Positions 1 to 8,111 of a stretch of DNA of 64,000 nucleotides are shown here, in pieces. A program made the position numbers and the translations under genes. The stretch's first letter is position 1. The number at the start of each line of letters is the position of its first letter. Source of the DNA: Mycobacterium sp. DL (lineage in GTDB: Bacteria; Actinomycetota; Actinomycetes; Mycobacteriales; Mycobacteriaceae); NCBI RefSeq assembly GCF_039729195.1, contig NZ_CP155796.1:4340001-4404000 (forward strand). The letters run 5' to 3'. The notes under the pieces are model-generated. The model made no database searches, had not been told where the DNA came from, and was given only the letters and a program-made list of their open reading frames with translations.

Positions 1-47
1 CGGGTGACGCTACGACCTGCCTCCGACAACCGGCAGTCGTCGGATCC

Positions 48-122
48 TGGAGCCTCCTATCGGGATTGAACCGATGACCTACGCATTACAAGTGCGTTGC
101 TCTACCGCTGAGCTAAGGAGGC
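48..122 (-). tRNA. tRNA-Thr (anticodon TGT)
   Basis: Read on the minus strand this folds as a standard cloverleaf: acceptor GCCTCCT pairs with AGGAGGC, the anticodon stem ACGCA/TGCGT encloses loop CTTGTAA with anticodon TGT, and the T arm ATCGG/CCGAT carries TTCAATC. The discriminator is U, and CCA is encoded at 50-48. It decodes ACA threonine codons. The repeat-protein gene ends 10 bp away. Confidence 0.95.
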
Positions 123-132
123 TTAAGCGGCC

Positions 133-879
133 CTAGCCTATCGGCTCGTCGTCGACGTTGATAACCCGCTGCGGCGTCACCGGGCGATTGATCGGACGGG
201 TGCGGGGGCGGCGGCCCGGAAACGGAATCCGGTCGGCGATGTTGCTCAGTGGGTTGACCACCTGACTGAGCACGATCACCGCTTCCCGCAGCGCCTCGAT
301 GGTCGGCTCCAGCGCTTCCAGTCCGGGTGTGAGGCGGTTCAGCGTGTCCGCGACCGTCGCGAGCTGCTCGAGCGGTCCGTTGCGCGCGGTGAGCGTGTCG
401 ACGACGCCGCCTTCGGCGAACAGTCGATCTGCCACGCCGTCCTCGGCGAGCAGCCGGTCGATCAAGCCTTCCTCGGCGAGCAGTTGGTCCACCAGCCCGC
501 CGGGTTCGATGGCGCGCATCAGGCCGCTGTCCTCCTCGGTGAGCCGGTCGAGTGCGCCGCCGGGCGCGGTCAGCCGATCCACCACGCCCCCCGGCCTGAG
601 CAGCCGGTCGAGTGCGCCGTCCGGGGCCAGTGCGCGCCCGAGCGGCTGATCCTCGTCCATCAACCGGGCCAGCCGGTTCGCCCGCTCCACCGCGTCGTCG
701 ATTCCGAGCAGGTGCGCGAACGACGGACTGCCCGGTTTCACCCCGTCCTGGGGTTCGCCCAGTGTGCGGTAGGCGACGTCGACGCCGCCCTTGGCCACGC
801 CGAGGCCAGCTTCCGCGACGGCCAGGCCGACCCTCACCGGTGTGAAAGCGAGGTCCGTCAGGGCTTTGCCGAGGTTCAT
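133..879 (-). CDS. Decapeptide-repeat hypothetical protein (Rv0756c position)
   Basis: A 248-residue protein of unknown function. Its centre (about residues 77-186) is a run of roughly eleven 10-residue units with consensus (D/G)G-hydrophobic-hydrophobic-D-R-L-x-x-(E/P), for example DGALDRLLRP, GGVVDRLTAP and EGLIDRLLAE. The N-terminus is small-residue rich without a clear signal peptide, and the C-terminus is a Pro/Arg-rich tail. The ATG lies 6 nt from a TAGACT hexamer, so the mRNA is probably leaderless. It stands where Rv0756c stands, divergent from phoP. The repeats look amphipathic and may form a solenoid or coiled structure (inference). Confidence 0.85.
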   Translation of the reverse strand: MNLGKALTDLAFTPVRVGLAVAEAGLGVAKGGVDVAYRTLGEPQDGVKPGSPSFAHLLGIDDAVERANRLARLMDEDQPLGRALAPDGALDRLLRPGGVVDRLTAPGGALDRLTEEDSGLMRAIEPGGLVDQLLAEEGLIDRLLAEDGVADRLFAEGGVVDTLTARNGPLEQLATVADTLNRLTPGLEALEPTIEALREAVIVLSQVVNPLSNIADRIPFPGRRPRTRPINRPVTPQRVINVDDEPIG

Positions 880-885
880 TTGCCC

Positions 886-891
886 AGTCTA
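886..891 (-). promoter_or_regulatory. -10 hexamer of the decapeptide-repeat gene
   Basis: TAGACT on the minus strand, 6 nt before the ATG at 879. This is the spacing expected for transcription starting at or next to the start codon (leaderless). Confidence 0.5.
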
Positions 892-912
892 GGGACTCCG
901 CCAAGAACAAAC

Positions 913-930
913 TCACAGGAAGTGCACAGC
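913..930 (+). promoter_or_regulatory. Putative PhoP box upstream of phoP
   Basis: Two 7-bp direct repeats, TCACAGG and GCACAGC, are separated by AAGT. This gives the 11-bp periodicity of the mycobacterial PhoP box (TCACAGC, N4, TCACAGC). It lies just upstream of a TATTCT hexamer, so autoregulation is likely. Similarity was judged by eye. Confidence 0.7.
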
Positions 931-942
931 TGGCGAGCAGGA

Positions 943-948
943 TATTCT
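943..948 (+). promoter_or_regulatory. Putative phoP -10 element
   Basis: TATTCT lies 12 bp after the PhoP-box repeats. A start near 955 would leave a short leader carrying the Shine-Dalgarno GGAGGAG (959-965) before the ATG at 976. Confidence 0.45.
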
Positions 949-975
949 CCAGCCAACTGGAGGAGATTGTGGGTC

Positions 976-1692
976 ATGGCTATGCCCATTCCGGAGAATG
1001 TTCCCGAGGCGCGCGTACTGGTGGTCGACGATGAGGTCAACATCGTCGAGTTGCTCTCGGTGAGCCTCAAATTCCAGGGCTTCGAGGTCCACACCGCCTC
1101 CAACGGAGCCGCCGCGCTCGACAAGGCACGCGAGATCCGACCGGATGCGGTGATCCTCGACGTGATGATGCCCGGCATGGACGGCTTCGGGCTGTTGCGC
1201 CGGCTGCGGGCCGACGGTATCGACTGCCCGGCGCTGTTCCTGACGGCGCGCGACACGCTGCAGGACAAGATCGCCGGCCTGACGCTGGGCGGCGACGACT
1301 ACGTGACGAAGCCGTTCAGCCTCGAAGAGGTGGTGGCCAGGCTGCGGGTGATCCTGCGGCGTACCGGTCGGAGCCACGACGAGCCTCGGACGTCGCGGCT
1401 GACGTTCGCCGACATCGAACTCGACGAGGACACCCATGAGGTGTGGAAGGCGGGCGAGCCGGTTTCGCTGTCGCCGACCGAGTTCACGCTGCTGCGGTAC
1501 TTCATCATCAACGCGGGCACGGTGCTCTCCAAGCCGAAGATCCTCGACCACGTGTGGCGTTACGACTTCGGCGGCGACGTGAACGTCGTGGAGTCGTATG
1601 TCTCCTACCTGAGGCGCAAGGTCGACACCGGCGACAAGCGTCTGCTGCACACGCTGCGCGGGGTCGGATACGTCCTGCGGGAACCGCGGTGA
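976..1692 (+). CDS. phoP: Response regulator PhoP
   Basis: An OmpR/PhoB-type response regulator of 238 residues, nearly identical to M. tuberculosis PhoP over its length. The receiver domain (about 12-125) has the acidic pair D18/D19, the phospho-acceptor D62 in LDVMMPGMDG and the conserved Lys in VTKPF. The winged-helix domain (about 145-238) ends in the typical RGVGYVLREPR. PhoP controls lipid, pH and virulence-related genes in mycobacteria. The start is the ATG 10 nt after GGAGGAG; a second in-frame ATG follows at 982. A PhoP-box-like repeat at 913-930 suggests autoregulation. phoR follows after 33 bp in the same operon. Confidence 0.97.
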   Translation: MAMPIPENVPEARVLVVDDEVNIVELLSVSLKFQGFEVHTASNGAAALDKAREIRPDAVILDVMMPGMDGFGLLRRLRADGIDCPALFLTARDTLQDKIAGLTLGGDDYVTKPFSLEEVVARLRVILRRTGRSHDEPRTSRLTFADIELDEDTHEVWKAGEPVSLSPTEFTLLRYFIINAGTVLSKPKILDHVWRYDFGGDVNVVESYVSYLRRKVDTGDKRLLHTLRGVGYVLREPR

Positions 1693-1725
1693 GCCGACGA
1701 GCTCCGATAAGCCGACAATAGGAGC

Positions 1726-3192
1726 GTGACTGGTCAGGTCAGGCGTCGGAAGGGGCGGGGTGTCCCGCTGCGGGTGGCGCTGGTGGCTGCCACGCTGGTG
1801 CTGGTGGCGTGCGGTCTGCTGGCCTCGGGCGTCGCGGTCACCACGATCTTGCAGCACAGCCTGATGAACCGGGTCGACGACACCCTGCTCGATGCCTCCC
1901 GGGGGTGGGCGCAGGTGCCGAGACGGCTGCCCACCACCCCCATCGACGATCCCAACCCCGCGCGTCCGCCGTCGGACTTCTACGTCCGCGGCATCGACCC
2001 GGACGGTCACGTCTGGATGGCCGTCAACGATCGTGTCGCCGAACCCATGCTTCCCGCGGACAACGACGTCGGACCGGTACCGGTGACAGTCGGATCGGTT
2101 GATCACTCCGACGTCCAGTGGCGCGCGATGACGGTGCGGGGGTTGCGCGGCGAGCTCACGACGGTGGCCATCGACCTGTCCGATGTGAAGTCGACGATGC
2201 GGTCGCTGGTCTACGCGCAGGCGGGTATCGGTACGGCGGTCCTGCTCGTGCTCGGCGTTGCGGGCTACGCCGTGGTGCACCGCAGCCTGCGCCCGCTGGC
2301 GGAGGTCGAGCAGACAGCGGCCGCGATCGCCGCGGGCCAACTGGACCGTCGGGTACCTGAACGCGACCCGCGGACCGAAGTCGGCCGGCTGTCCCTGGCG
2401 CTCAACGGCATGCTCGCCCAGATCCAGCGTGCGATGGCGTCCTCGGAATCGTCGGCAGATCAGGCCCGCACCTCCGAGGAACGGATGCGCAGGTTCATCA
2501 CCGACGCCAGTCACGAGCTGCGGACGCCGTTGACGACGATCCGCGGGTTTGCCGAGCTGTACCGGCAGGGCGCCGCCCGCGACGTCGAGATGCTGATGAG
2601 CCGTATCGAGAGCGAGTCGCGCCGGATGGGTCTGCTGGTGGAGGATCTGCTGCTGTTGGCTCAGCTCGACGCCCAGCGCCCGCTGGAACACAATCGGGTG
2701 GACCTGCTCACGCTGGCCACCGATGCGGTGCACGACGCCCAGTCGATCGCGCCGCAGCGCAGGATCCGGGTCGAGGTCTTCGACGGGCCCGGCACGCCCG
2801 AAGTGCTGGGCGACGAGGCCAGGCTGCGCCAGGTGCTGAGCAACCTGGTGGCCAATGCGCTGCAGCACACCCCGGAGAACGCAGGTGTCACGGTGCGTGT
2901 GGGCACCGACGGGGACAGCAGTGTGCTCGAGGTGTGCGACGAGGGACCGGGGATGGGTCCGGACGACGCGCAGCGCATCTTCGAGCGGTTCTACCGCGCC
3001 GACTCGTCCAGAGCGCGGGCCAGTGGTGGCACCGGTCTGGGCCTGTCGATCGTCGACTCGCTGGTGTATGCGCACGGCGGCAGCGTCAGCGTGAGCACCG
3101 CGCCTGGTCAGGGGTGCCGGTTCCGGGTCCAGCTGCCGCGGTTCGCCGACGCGGTGGCTCCGGTCAGAGCAGCTGCGCCAGCGCAGCCTTGA
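1726..3192 (+). CDS. phoR: Sensor histidine kinase PhoR
   Basis: The membrane sensor kinase partner of PhoP, 488 residues. TM1 is about 14-41, an extracytoplasmic sensor region about 42-164, TM2 about 165-185, then HAMP about 186-240. The phosphorylated H263 sits in the H-box [12 protein letters not shown]. The ATP-binding domain has N-box residues near N373/N377, G1 DEGPGM (405-410) and G2 GGTGLGLS (434-441). The GTG start at 1726 sits directly after AGGAG with very short spacing, so the exact start is less sure. The 3' end overlaps the convergent HIT gene by 29 bp. Confidence 0.95.
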   Translation: MTGQVRRRKGRGVPLRVALVAATLVLVACGLLASGVAVTTILQHSLMNRVDDTLLDASRGWAQVPRRLPTTPIDDPNPARPPSDFYVRGIDPDGHVWMAVNDRVAEPMLPADNDVGPVPVTVGSVDHSDVQWRAMTVRGLRGELTTVAIDLSDVKSTMRSLVYAQAGIGTAVLLVLGVAGYAVVHRSLRPLAEVEQTAAAIAAGQLDRRVPERDPRTEVGRLSLALNGMLAQIQRAMASSESSADQARTSEERMRRFITDASHELRTPLTTIRGFAELYRQGAARDVEMLMSRIESESRRMGLLVEDLLLLAQLDAQRPLEHNRVDLLTLATDAVHDAQSIAPQRRIRVEVFDGPGTPEVLGDEARLRQVLSNLVANALQHTPENAGVTVRVGTDGDSSVLEVCDEGPGMGPDDAQRIFERFYRADSSRARASGGTGLGLSIVDSLVYAHGGSVSVSTAPGQGCRFRVQLPRFADAVAPVRAAAPAQP

Positions 3193-3568
3193 TCTTGGTC
3201 TGCGCTTCGTCGAGTGACTCCGCCGACGGGTTGCGGTCGACGTTGGCGAAGCCGAAGTCCGACAGGTCGCGCGCGGGAAAAACGTGCACGTGCAGATGCG
3301 GCACCTCGAGGCCGGCGATGATGACGCCGGCGCGGTCGGCGGAAAACGCCTGGCAGACCGCTTTGCCGATCAGCTGGGAGACCTCCATGACCTTGCCGAA
3401 CACGGCTGGCTCGAGGTTCTGCCACTGATCGATCTCGGCCCGGGGCACGACCAGCGTGTGGCCCTGCGTCATCGGCTCGATCGTCAGGAACGCCACGACC
3501 TCGTCGTCGGAGTAGACGAATCGGCCGGGGATCTCCCCGTTGATGATTTTTGTGAAGACGGTCGCCAT
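3164..3568 (-). CDS. HIT family nucleotide hydrolase (Rv0759c-like)
   Basis: A 134-residue histidine-triad protein carrying the motif HLHVHVF near its centre, matching H-x-H-x-H-x-x. HIT proteins hydrolyse or transfer nucleoside monophosphates; the substrate here is unknown. The ATG at 3568 is preferred because TAGCGT (3581-3576) is a -10 element 7 nt upstream. The alternative GTG at 3577 lies inside that hexamer. Its 3' end overlaps the end of phoR, as in M. tuberculosis. Confidence 0.9.
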   Translation of the reverse strand: MATVFTKIINGEIPGRFVYSDDEVVAFLTIEPMTQGHTLVVPRAEIDQWQNLEPAVFGKVMEVSQLIGKAVCQAFSADRAGVIIAGLEVPHLHVHVFPARDLSDFGFANVDRNPSAESLDEAQTKIKAALAQLL

Positions 3569-3575
3569 GGCGCCC

Positions 3576-3581
3576 ACGCTA
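3576..3581 (-). promoter_or_regulatory. -10 hexamer of the HIT gene
   Basis: TAGCGT on the minus strand, 7 nt from the ATG at 3568. It implies a leaderless transcript and decides the start codon. Confidence 0.45.
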
Positions 3582-3595
3582 CTCAGCGGCGTGGG

Positions 3596-3886
3596 TCAGT
3601 CGGCGATGTGCACCGGTGGGTCGGCGAAGGCGAGATCCCCGGCCGGCAGGCCTGGACCCATCAGGCCGCAGCGCCGTTCAGGCACCAGGTACGAGCTGGC
3701 GCCGCGGGGGATCATCTTGGCGGCTGCCACACAGCGTTCCCAGGTGCCGTCGGGCTGGACGGGTCCGTCGCACTTGCTGATGACGGGTCCTCCGTACAGG
3801 CACCCGGCACCCGCCTGCGGCGCGGAGGCGAACAACCCCACCGCCGTCAACAGGGTGGTCAATCCCGCGACCACGGAGCGCTTCAT
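3596..3886 (-). CDS. Small secreted mycobacterial protein with CDGP...DGTWERC motif
   Basis: A 96-residue protein with a classical signal peptide: MKRS, a hydrophobic stretch and APQAGAG cleavage near residue 27. The mature part has four cysteines and the pattern CDGPVQPDGTWERC, which recurs in small exported mycobacterial proteins of unknown role. Two disulfides are likely (inference). GGGAGA lies a few bases before the ATG. It stands alone between the HIT gene and the divergent acyl-CoA ligase. Confidence 0.8.
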   Translation of the reverse strand: MKRSVVAGLTTLLTAVGLFASAPQAGAGCLYGGPVISKCDGPVQPDGTWERCVAAAKMIPRGASSYLVPERRCGLMGPGLPAGDLAFADPPVHIAD

Positions 3887-4060
3887 GGTTGTCTCCCGTC
3901 ACAGCGTCGCCGCGCATACGTGGGTGGCAGATACGGCCGACCCGATGCTACCGCCCGGGCATGCGATTTTTGCGGCCTTTGTGATGGCGGCGGCGGGAGG
4001 AGTGAAAGCCGCTGAGCACCCGACGTTTTCGACAACTCGCCGACAAGCCGGTGGCGCCTC

Positions 4061-4066
4061 TATAAC
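4061..4066 (+). promoter_or_regulatory. -10 hexamer of the acyl-CoA ligase gene
   Basis: TATAAC ends 8 nt before the ATG at 4075. No Shine-Dalgarno sequence is present, so a leaderless mRNA is likely. Confidence 0.5.
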
Positions 4067-4074
4067 CTGGCTGG

Positions 4075-5733
4075 ATGCTGGGATTGATGCAGGACCGGCC
4101 GCTGATGATCTCCTCGCTCGTCGAGCACGCCGCGGCGTTTCACGCCGACACCGAGATCGTGTCCCGGACCGCGGAGGGGCACACCCGCCGCACGACGTGG
4201 TCGCAGGTCGCAGAGCAGTCCAGGCAGGTGGCCAATGCTCTGGCCGAACTCGGTATCACCGAGGGGGACCGGGTCGCCACCCTGGCCTGGAACAGTGATC
4301 GCCACCTGGCGCTGTACTTCGGGGTCTCGGGTTCGGGGGCGGTCATGCACACCGTCAACCCGCGGCTGTTCCCGGAACAGATCGTCTACATCGTCGGCCA
4401 TGCCGAGGATCGGGTGCTGTTTTTCGACAGCACCTTCGCGCCGCTGGTCGGTCAGCTCGCGCCCCAGCTCGAGTCGGTGGAGACGTTCGTCGTGATGACC
4501 GACCGCGAGCACATGCCCGACATCCCCGGCATTCCCGCGGATCGTCTGCTGTGCTGGGACGAGCTCATCGGTAAGCAGTCCACGCACTACGACTGGCCCG
4601 AATTCGACGAGCGCAGCGCGTCGTCGCTGTGTTACACCTCAGGTACCACCGGAAACCCGAAAGGTGTTCTCTACTCGCATCGTTCGACGATGTTGCACAC
4701 GCTGATGACCGCGGCGCGAGATGCGATCGACATCCACAGCGGATCCAGGATCCTGTTGGTGGTTCCCATGTTCCACGCCAATGCATGGGGGACTCCGTAC
4801 ACCGCGGCGATGGTCGGCGCGAAGCTCGTGATGCCCGGACCGCACCTGGACGGCGCGTCGGTCTACGACCTGATGAAATCCGAGGGTGTCAACCAGAGCC
4901 AAGGTGTGCCGACGGTGTGGATGATGCTGTTCGCCTATCTCGACGAGCACCCCGAGATCGACCCGCACGAACTCGGACTGCGCATCGCCGGCACCGGTGG
5001 AGCGGCTCTCCCGCAGTCGATGATCGAGCGGTTCGACCGCGACTTCGGCGCCGTGTCGATGCAGGGCTGGGGGATGACCGAGACGAGCCCGCTGTGTGTG
5101 ATCGGCAGGCTGCTGCCCAAACACGAAGGGCTCTCCGAGCAGGAGCACACCCGGATCAAGCTGAAGCAGGGCCGGGGCATCTGGGGGGTGGAACTGAAGA
5201 TCGTCGACGACGACGGCAACAGACTGCCCTGGGACGGAAAGGCTTTCGGTGAGGTGTGGGTGCGTGGTCCGTGGATCGCCAGCGGCTACTACCGGGGCGA
5301 GGGCGGCGACAAACTCGACGCCGAAGGGTTCTTTCCGACCGGGGACGTCGCCACGATCGACCCCGATGGTTACCTGCAGTTGGTCGACCGGGCCAAGGAC
5401 GTCATCAAGTCCGGCGGTGAATGGGTCAGTTCGATCGACCTGGAGAACGCCGCCCTGGGCCACCCGGCGATCGCTGAGGCCGCCGTGATCGGGGTGGCAC
5501 ATCCGAAGTGGCAGGAGCGTCCGCTGCTCATCGCGGTGCTGCGCAACGGGCACAACGCCACCCGTGAGGAAGTGCTCGAGTACCTCGCCGGCCAGGTCGC
5601 CAAGTGGTGGCTGCCCGACGACGTCGTGTTCGTCGACGAGTTGCCGCACACCGCGACCGGCAAGGTGCTCAAGCTCGAGCTTCGCAAGCAGTACAGGGAC
5701 CACCGATTGCCCAGCGCTGCACAACGTGAGTGA
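4075..5733 (+). CDS. Fatty-acid (medium/long-chain) CoA ligase, FadD type
   Basis: A 552-residue AMP-forming ligase that activates a carboxylic acid through an acyl-adenylate to the CoA thioester. The P-loop-like motif YTSGTTGNPKG is at 187-197, the A5-type motif GWGMTE near 336-341, the ATP-binding TGDVA in the C-terminal third, and the C-terminal lysine in TGKVLK near the end. The overall layout resembles AlkK-like medium-chain ligases, but the substrate cannot be read from sequence. The ATG fits leaderless expression; M5 (4087) is an alternative. It converges on the aldehyde dehydrogenase, 22 bp away. Confidence 0.9.
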   Translation: MLGLMQDRPLMISSLVEHAAAFHADTEIVSRTAEGHTRRTTWSQVAEQSRQVANALAELGITEGDRVATLAWNSDRHLALYFGVSGSGAVMHTVNPRLFPEQIVYIVGHAEDRVLFFDSTFAPLVGQLAPQLESVETFVVMTDREHMPDIPGIPADRLLCWDELIGKQSTHYDWPEFDERSASSLCYTSGTTGNPKGVLYSHRSTMLHTLMTAARDAIDIHSGSRILLVVPMFHANAWGTPYTAAMVGAKLVMPGPHLDGASVYDLMKSEGVNQSQGVPTVWMMLFAYLDEHPEIDPHELGLRIAGTGGAALPQSMIERFDRDFGAVSMQGWGMTETSPLCVIGRLLPKHEGLSEQEHTRIKLKQGRGIWGVELKIVDDDGNRLPWDGKAFGEVWVRGPWIASGYYRGEGGDKLDAEGFFPTGDVATIDPDGYLQLVDRAKDVIKSGGEWVSSIDLENAALGHPAIAEAAVIGVAHPKWQERPLLIAVLRNGHNATREEVLEYLAGQVAKWWLPDDVVFVDELPHTATGKVLKLELRKQYRDHRLPSAAQRE

Positions 5734-5755
5734 CCAGTCCCGATAACGTGCTGGG

Positions 5756-7240
5756 TCAGGCAGGCATTCCGATCGTCTTGATGTGGAGGTACTCGGTGTA
5801 GCCCTGCGCGCCATTGCGGTAGCCCAGTCCGGATTGTCTGGTACCACCGAACGGGCTGTTGACGCCGAAGTGGGACTTGCCGTTGATGGTCACGTTGCCG
5901 GTGCGCATCCGTTCGGCCACCGCAAAGGCCCGGTCCACATCAGCGCTACTCACCTCTCCCGACAAGCCGTAGATGGTGTTGTTGGCGATCGCGACCGCCT
6001 CGTCGTCGGTGTCGTAGGGCGTGACTGTGAGCACGGGACCAAAGATCTCCTCCTGTGCCACCTGGGAATCGGGATCGACATCGGCCAACAGCGTCGGCTG
6101 AACGTAGTACCCGACAGGCAGGGTCTCCGGGATACCGCCACCGGTGACCACTCGTGCCCCTGACGCGATGCCGGACTGGATCAACCCGAGAACCTTCTTG
6201 CGCTGTGTCTCACTGATCTGTGGTCCCTGCATGTTGCCCGCAACCCACGGATCGCCCACCGGGAAGTTCTCCATACTGGCCTGCAGGATAGCCAGCCCTT
6301 CGTCATAACGTTTGCGCGGCAGCAGAATCCGGCTGGGCAGGATGCAGCTCTGACCGGACATCACGCATGCCATCATCGCCGCAAGCGGCAGTGACGCACT
6401 GAAATCGGCATCATCGAGCACGATGTGGGCAGACTTACCACCGAGTTCGAGCAGGGTCTTCTTGATGGTCGGTGCCCCGGCGGCAAGGATCGCCCGCCCG
6501 GTGGCCGTCGATCCGGTGAAGGTGATCATGTCGACCCGCGGATCTGCCGACAGCGCGGCGCCGACCTCGTTGGCGTTCGCGGTCACCACGTTGAAGACGC
6601 CGGCGGGGATGTCGGTCTCCTCGGCGACGATGCGCCCCAGCTCGCTTCCGGACCACGGAGTCAGCTGCGCTGGCTTGAGTACCACGGTATTGCCGGCCAT
6701 CAACGCGGGGACGGTCTCGGCGATGTTGAGATAGAACGGCACGTTCCACGGAGTGATCGCCCCGACCACGCCGACAGGCTCGTAGTGCAGTTTCCGTCGG
6801 GCGGGCCCCAGCTGGGTGTCGTGCACCCCGGTGTCGACCAGGTGCTCGAAGTCCCGGCCGTGTTCGGCCCAGTGCTTGACCTCGTCGATCGGGCTCTCGA
6901 TCTGGCTCCCGGTCACGGAGACAGGACAGCCCACCTCGGTGATCAGGACCCGGCGCAGTCGCTCCTTGTTGCGGTCCAGCGCCTCGTGCAACTGGCTGAG
7001 GCAGTGAAAGCGGAATCCGGCATCACGCGACCATTCGGTGCGGTCGAATGCGCGCCGCGCTGCGCCGATCGCGCGCTCCATGTCGGCCACCGTCGCGTCG
7101 GTCGCGTCTCCGGCCTGCTGTTCGGTGGCTGGATGCTCGACGCCGAACATCGCGCCGCTCTCCGTGAGTTGCAGCTCGCCGTCGATCAACATCCGCGGCT
7201 CGCCCGCGAGCGGGCCGTTCTCAGGCTGTGCAGTGGTCAT
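5756..7240 (-). CDS. NAD(P)-dependent aldehyde dehydrogenase
   Basis: A 494-residue ALDH-superfamily enzyme oxidising an aldehyde to an acid. N166 (TPWN), general base E265 (LLELGGKS) and nucleophile C299 (SGQSC) are all present, as is the EIFGPV motif. The start ATG follows a GAGGGA Shine-Dalgarno sequence. The promoter TAGAGT (7278-7273) overlaps a palindrome at 7274-7289 that recurs next to the neighbouring tetR gene, so repression by that TetR is likely. The substrate is unknown; it may act with the nearby acyl-CoA ligase in aldehyde or acid catabolism (inference). Confidence 0.93.
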   Translation of the reverse strand: MTTAQPENGPLAGEPRMLIDGELQLTESGAMFGVEHPATEQQAGDATDATVADMERAIGAARRAFDRTEWSRDAGFRFHCLSQLHEALDRNKERLRRVLITEVGCPVSVTGSQIESPIDEVKHWAEHGRDFEHLVDTGVHDTQLGPARRKLHYEPVGVVGAITPWNVPFYLNIAETVPALMAGNTVVLKPAQLTPWSGSELGRIVAEETDIPAGVFNVVTANANEVGAALSADPRVDMITFTGSTATGRAILAAGAPTIKKTLLELGGKSAHIVLDDADFSASLPLAAMMACVMSGQSCILPSRILLPRKRYDEGLAILQASMENFPVGDPWVAGNMQGPQISETQRKKVLGLIQSGIASGARVVTGGGIPETLPVGYYVQPTLLADVDPDSQVAQEEIFGPVLTVTPYDTDDEAVAIANNTIYGLSGEVSSADVDRAFAVAERMRTGNVTINGKSHFGVNSPFGGTRQSGLGYRNGAQGYTEYLHIKTIGMPA

Positions 7241-7273
7241 CGCTATCCCTCACTCGGCGTCGTGTTCCATCGA

Positions 7274-7289
7274 CTCTAATGTCATAGAG
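7274..7289. promoter_or_regulatory. Putative TetR operator, site 1
   Basis: CTCTAATGTCATAGAG has 5-bp arms CTCTA/TAGAG. It covers the minus-strand -10 TAGAGT of the aldehyde dehydrogenase. A 16-bp relative lies at 8046-8061 in the tetR / oxidoreductase divergent promoter. Confidence 0.55.
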
Positions 7290-7369
7290 ACCGAAAAAGC
7301 ACCACTTGTGTTGAGATACAGCAATGTTGCAGTTCCGAGCGCTGGCATTCCCACAAAGACTGCGGACGA

Positions 7370-8017
7370 TCACCCGCGCTTGATCGCACGATTCCTGTGG
7401 GTTGCCCCCGCAAACTCCGTCCCGACTCCCCTGACGATGGCGGAGATGTAGAAGTCCAGTTCGACGGCGGTCTGGACTGAACGGTTCGCCGTCGCCAGGG
7501 AGAGCATGACGCCGCCGACGAATGTCGTGACCGCGTACGTCTGAGCGTCGACCACCGCTGAATCGGTCTTGCTCCCCGGCGGCTGGAGCTGCACGACCGC
7601 GTCGCGGATCAGGGCGGAGAACACCTCGGTGTAGCCACGGAGAGCCTCGGCGAGCACGGGATCGCGTGCGGCCTGTAGGCCGAGCTCATTGCGCGCCTTC
7701 GTTCGGACAAGACGCACTCCGGTCGCCGATCGCGCGACCAGGGCAGCCAACCCCGAAGGCCGAGACGCGTCGCGGGCTTCGCGGGTTGCGGCCGTCAGAT
7801 CCTTGAGGTCCAGTTCGGCGACCCGTTCGGCAACAGCGCGCAGCAGTGCAGAGCTTGTCCGGAAGTAGAACGACGTGGTCCCGTCCGGAAGTGCGGCGGC
7901 ACGATCGATCCTCAGGTGGGTGGCGTTCTTCAGTCCGCCCTCGGCAAGCAGGCGGATCGCGACGTCGCACAGAGTTCGACGACGCTGTACTGGGTTCGGA
8001 CTCCGTCGCGTGGTCAC
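7370..8017 (-). CDS. TetR/AcrR family transcriptional regulator
   Basis: A 215-residue repressor. The N-terminal helix-turn-helix region (about 12-60) shows the TetR pattern ending in TSFYFRTSSALLRAVAERV. The remaining helices form the ligand-binding and dimer domain. The GTG start at 8017 is the first candidate. It lies between the aldehyde dehydrogenase (same strand, downstream) and a divergent LLM oxidoreductase. Both flanking promoters carry the same CTCTA...ATAGAG palindrome, which makes this protein their probable regulator. The inducer is unknown. Confidence 0.88.
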   Translation of the reverse strand: MTTRRSPNPVQRRRTLCDVAIRLLAEGGLKNATHLRIDRAAALPDGTTSFYFRTSSALLRAVAERVAELDLKDLTAATREARDASRPSGLAALVARSATGVRLVRTKARNELGLQAARDPVLAEALRGYTEVFSALIRDAVVQLQPPGSKTDSAVVDAQTYAVTTFVGGVMLSLATANRSVQTAVELDFYISAIVRGVGTEFAGATHRNRAIKRG

Positions 8018-8045
8018 GGTGAAGTTTAACGGTTGCCTTCTGTCG

Positions 8046-8061
8046 CTCTATCGCAATAGAG
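8046..8061. promoter_or_regulatory. Putative TetR operator, site 2
   Basis: CTCTATCGCAATAGAG has perfect 6-bp arms and a 4-nt spacer. It lies between the divergent tetR and LLM oxidoreductase genes. Its right arm runs into TAGAGT (8057-8062), a likely -10 element for the plus-strand gene. It matches site 1 at 7274-7289. Confidence 0.6.
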
Positions 8062-8111
8062 TCGGGTGGATCCCGAGAGTGCTCCGGGCGCCACGACATC
8101 GGAGTCGCTGT

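Noticed and set aside
1..47. Start of another gene at the left edge
   Set aside because: The 47 bases left of the tRNA give no frame or motif that could be supported.
361..660. CRISPR-like 30-bp periodic DNA
   Set aside because: The repeats are degenerate, have no spacers and stay in one coding frame; they are explained by the decapeptide protein.
484..1692. 402-residue extended PhoP frame
   Set aside because: The extra 164 residues overlap the repeat-protein gene on the other strand and are not part of PhoP; GGAGGAG-ATG at 976 is the proper start.
913..3075. 720-residue minus-strand frame
   Set aside because: It is the antisense shadow of phoP and phoR, His/Arg/Gly-rich with no domain.
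4058..4063. Third CTCTAT operator near the acyl-CoA ligase
   Set aside because: Only one half site is present, overlapping TATAAC; no inverted arm follows at the needed spacing.
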